Positions 13,437 to 13,520 of a stretch of DNA of 13,520 bases are shown piece after piece (within the stretch, counting starts at the first letter, position 1; each line of letters starts with the position of its first letter). Position numbers and translations under genes: made by a program. The stretch spans positions 1 to 13,520 of the forward strand of contig CAYFUW010000057.1 of the NCBI GenBank assembly GCA_964346495.1, read 5' to 3'. Under the pieces are notes generated by a model that saw only the letters and a program-made list of their open reading frames with translations, had not been told where the DNA came from and did no database searches. This stretch comes from JBGZFC01 sp964346495. Its GTDB lineage: Bacteria > Bacteroidota > Bacteroidia > Bacteroidales > Dysgonomonadaceae.

Positions 13437-13520
13437 GTGTAATGTTTTTTCTTTCTTACAGTGAGAAACATTGCTGTCCCATTAAAATCCAAAATTATTC
13501 TTTGAAACATTTGATATTTA

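Noticed and set aside
13441..13472. Inverted repeat AATGTTT/AAACATT after tatC as a terminator
   Set aside because: The stem is AT-rich with several G-U pairs, and no U tract follows; the window ends too soon to judge.

Overview
The window is an ordinary AT-rich chromosomal segment of a member of the Bacteroidota, most likely order Bacteroidales. The case rests on gene order (tRNA-Thr, tuf, tRNA-Trp, secE, nusG, rplK), promoters of the Bacteroidota type (TTTG, about 19-20 bases, TAnnTTTG), scarce Shine-Dalgarno sequences, and several protein types familiar from this phylum: OmpH/Skp-like chaperone, PepD, secreted EEP hydrolase, GH20 lipoprotein and a TatA/TatC pair. I see no prophage, transposase or CRISPR array.

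Leftward half (1-5687, minus strand). The translation/export cluster reads tRNA-Thr(GGT), tuf, tRNA-Trp(CCA), secE, nusG and the start of rplK, driven by a consensus promoter at 2664-2694. A 10-bp-stem hairpin separates tuf from tRNA-Trp. Upstream, as separate units on the same strand, are a MarC-family membrane protein, a soluble GT-A-fold family 2 glycosyltransferase that appears to start with GTG, and a two-gene unit (small membrane protein plus OmpH-like periplasmic chaperone) ending in a strong intrinsic terminator.

Divergent point (5688-5936). This intergenic region carries a leftward promoter for the small-protein/ompH unit, a rightward promoter for pepD and an 18-bp palindrome between them.

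Rightward half (5937-13436, plus strand). pepD encodes an M20-family aminoacyl-histidine dipeptidase and is followed by two hairpins in tandem. Next come three closely packed genes for exported proteins: a beta-helix lipoprotein, a secreted endonuclease/exonuclease/phosphatase-fold hydrolase and a GH20 hexosaminidase lipoprotein. None has a twin-arginine signal, so they probably use Sec. After a 449-bp repeat-rich gap come tatA and tatC, with their own consensus promoter, forming a minimal Tat translocase.

The least ordinary sequence is that gap (11946-12394). It holds arrays of degenerate 7-bp repeats (about AACYCGT) in opposite orientations on either side of an imperfect inverted-repeat element with TTAACC ends and CACAGAG-like motifs. 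It looks like a nested, miniature, non-coding repeat element. No clearly new protein system is visible.
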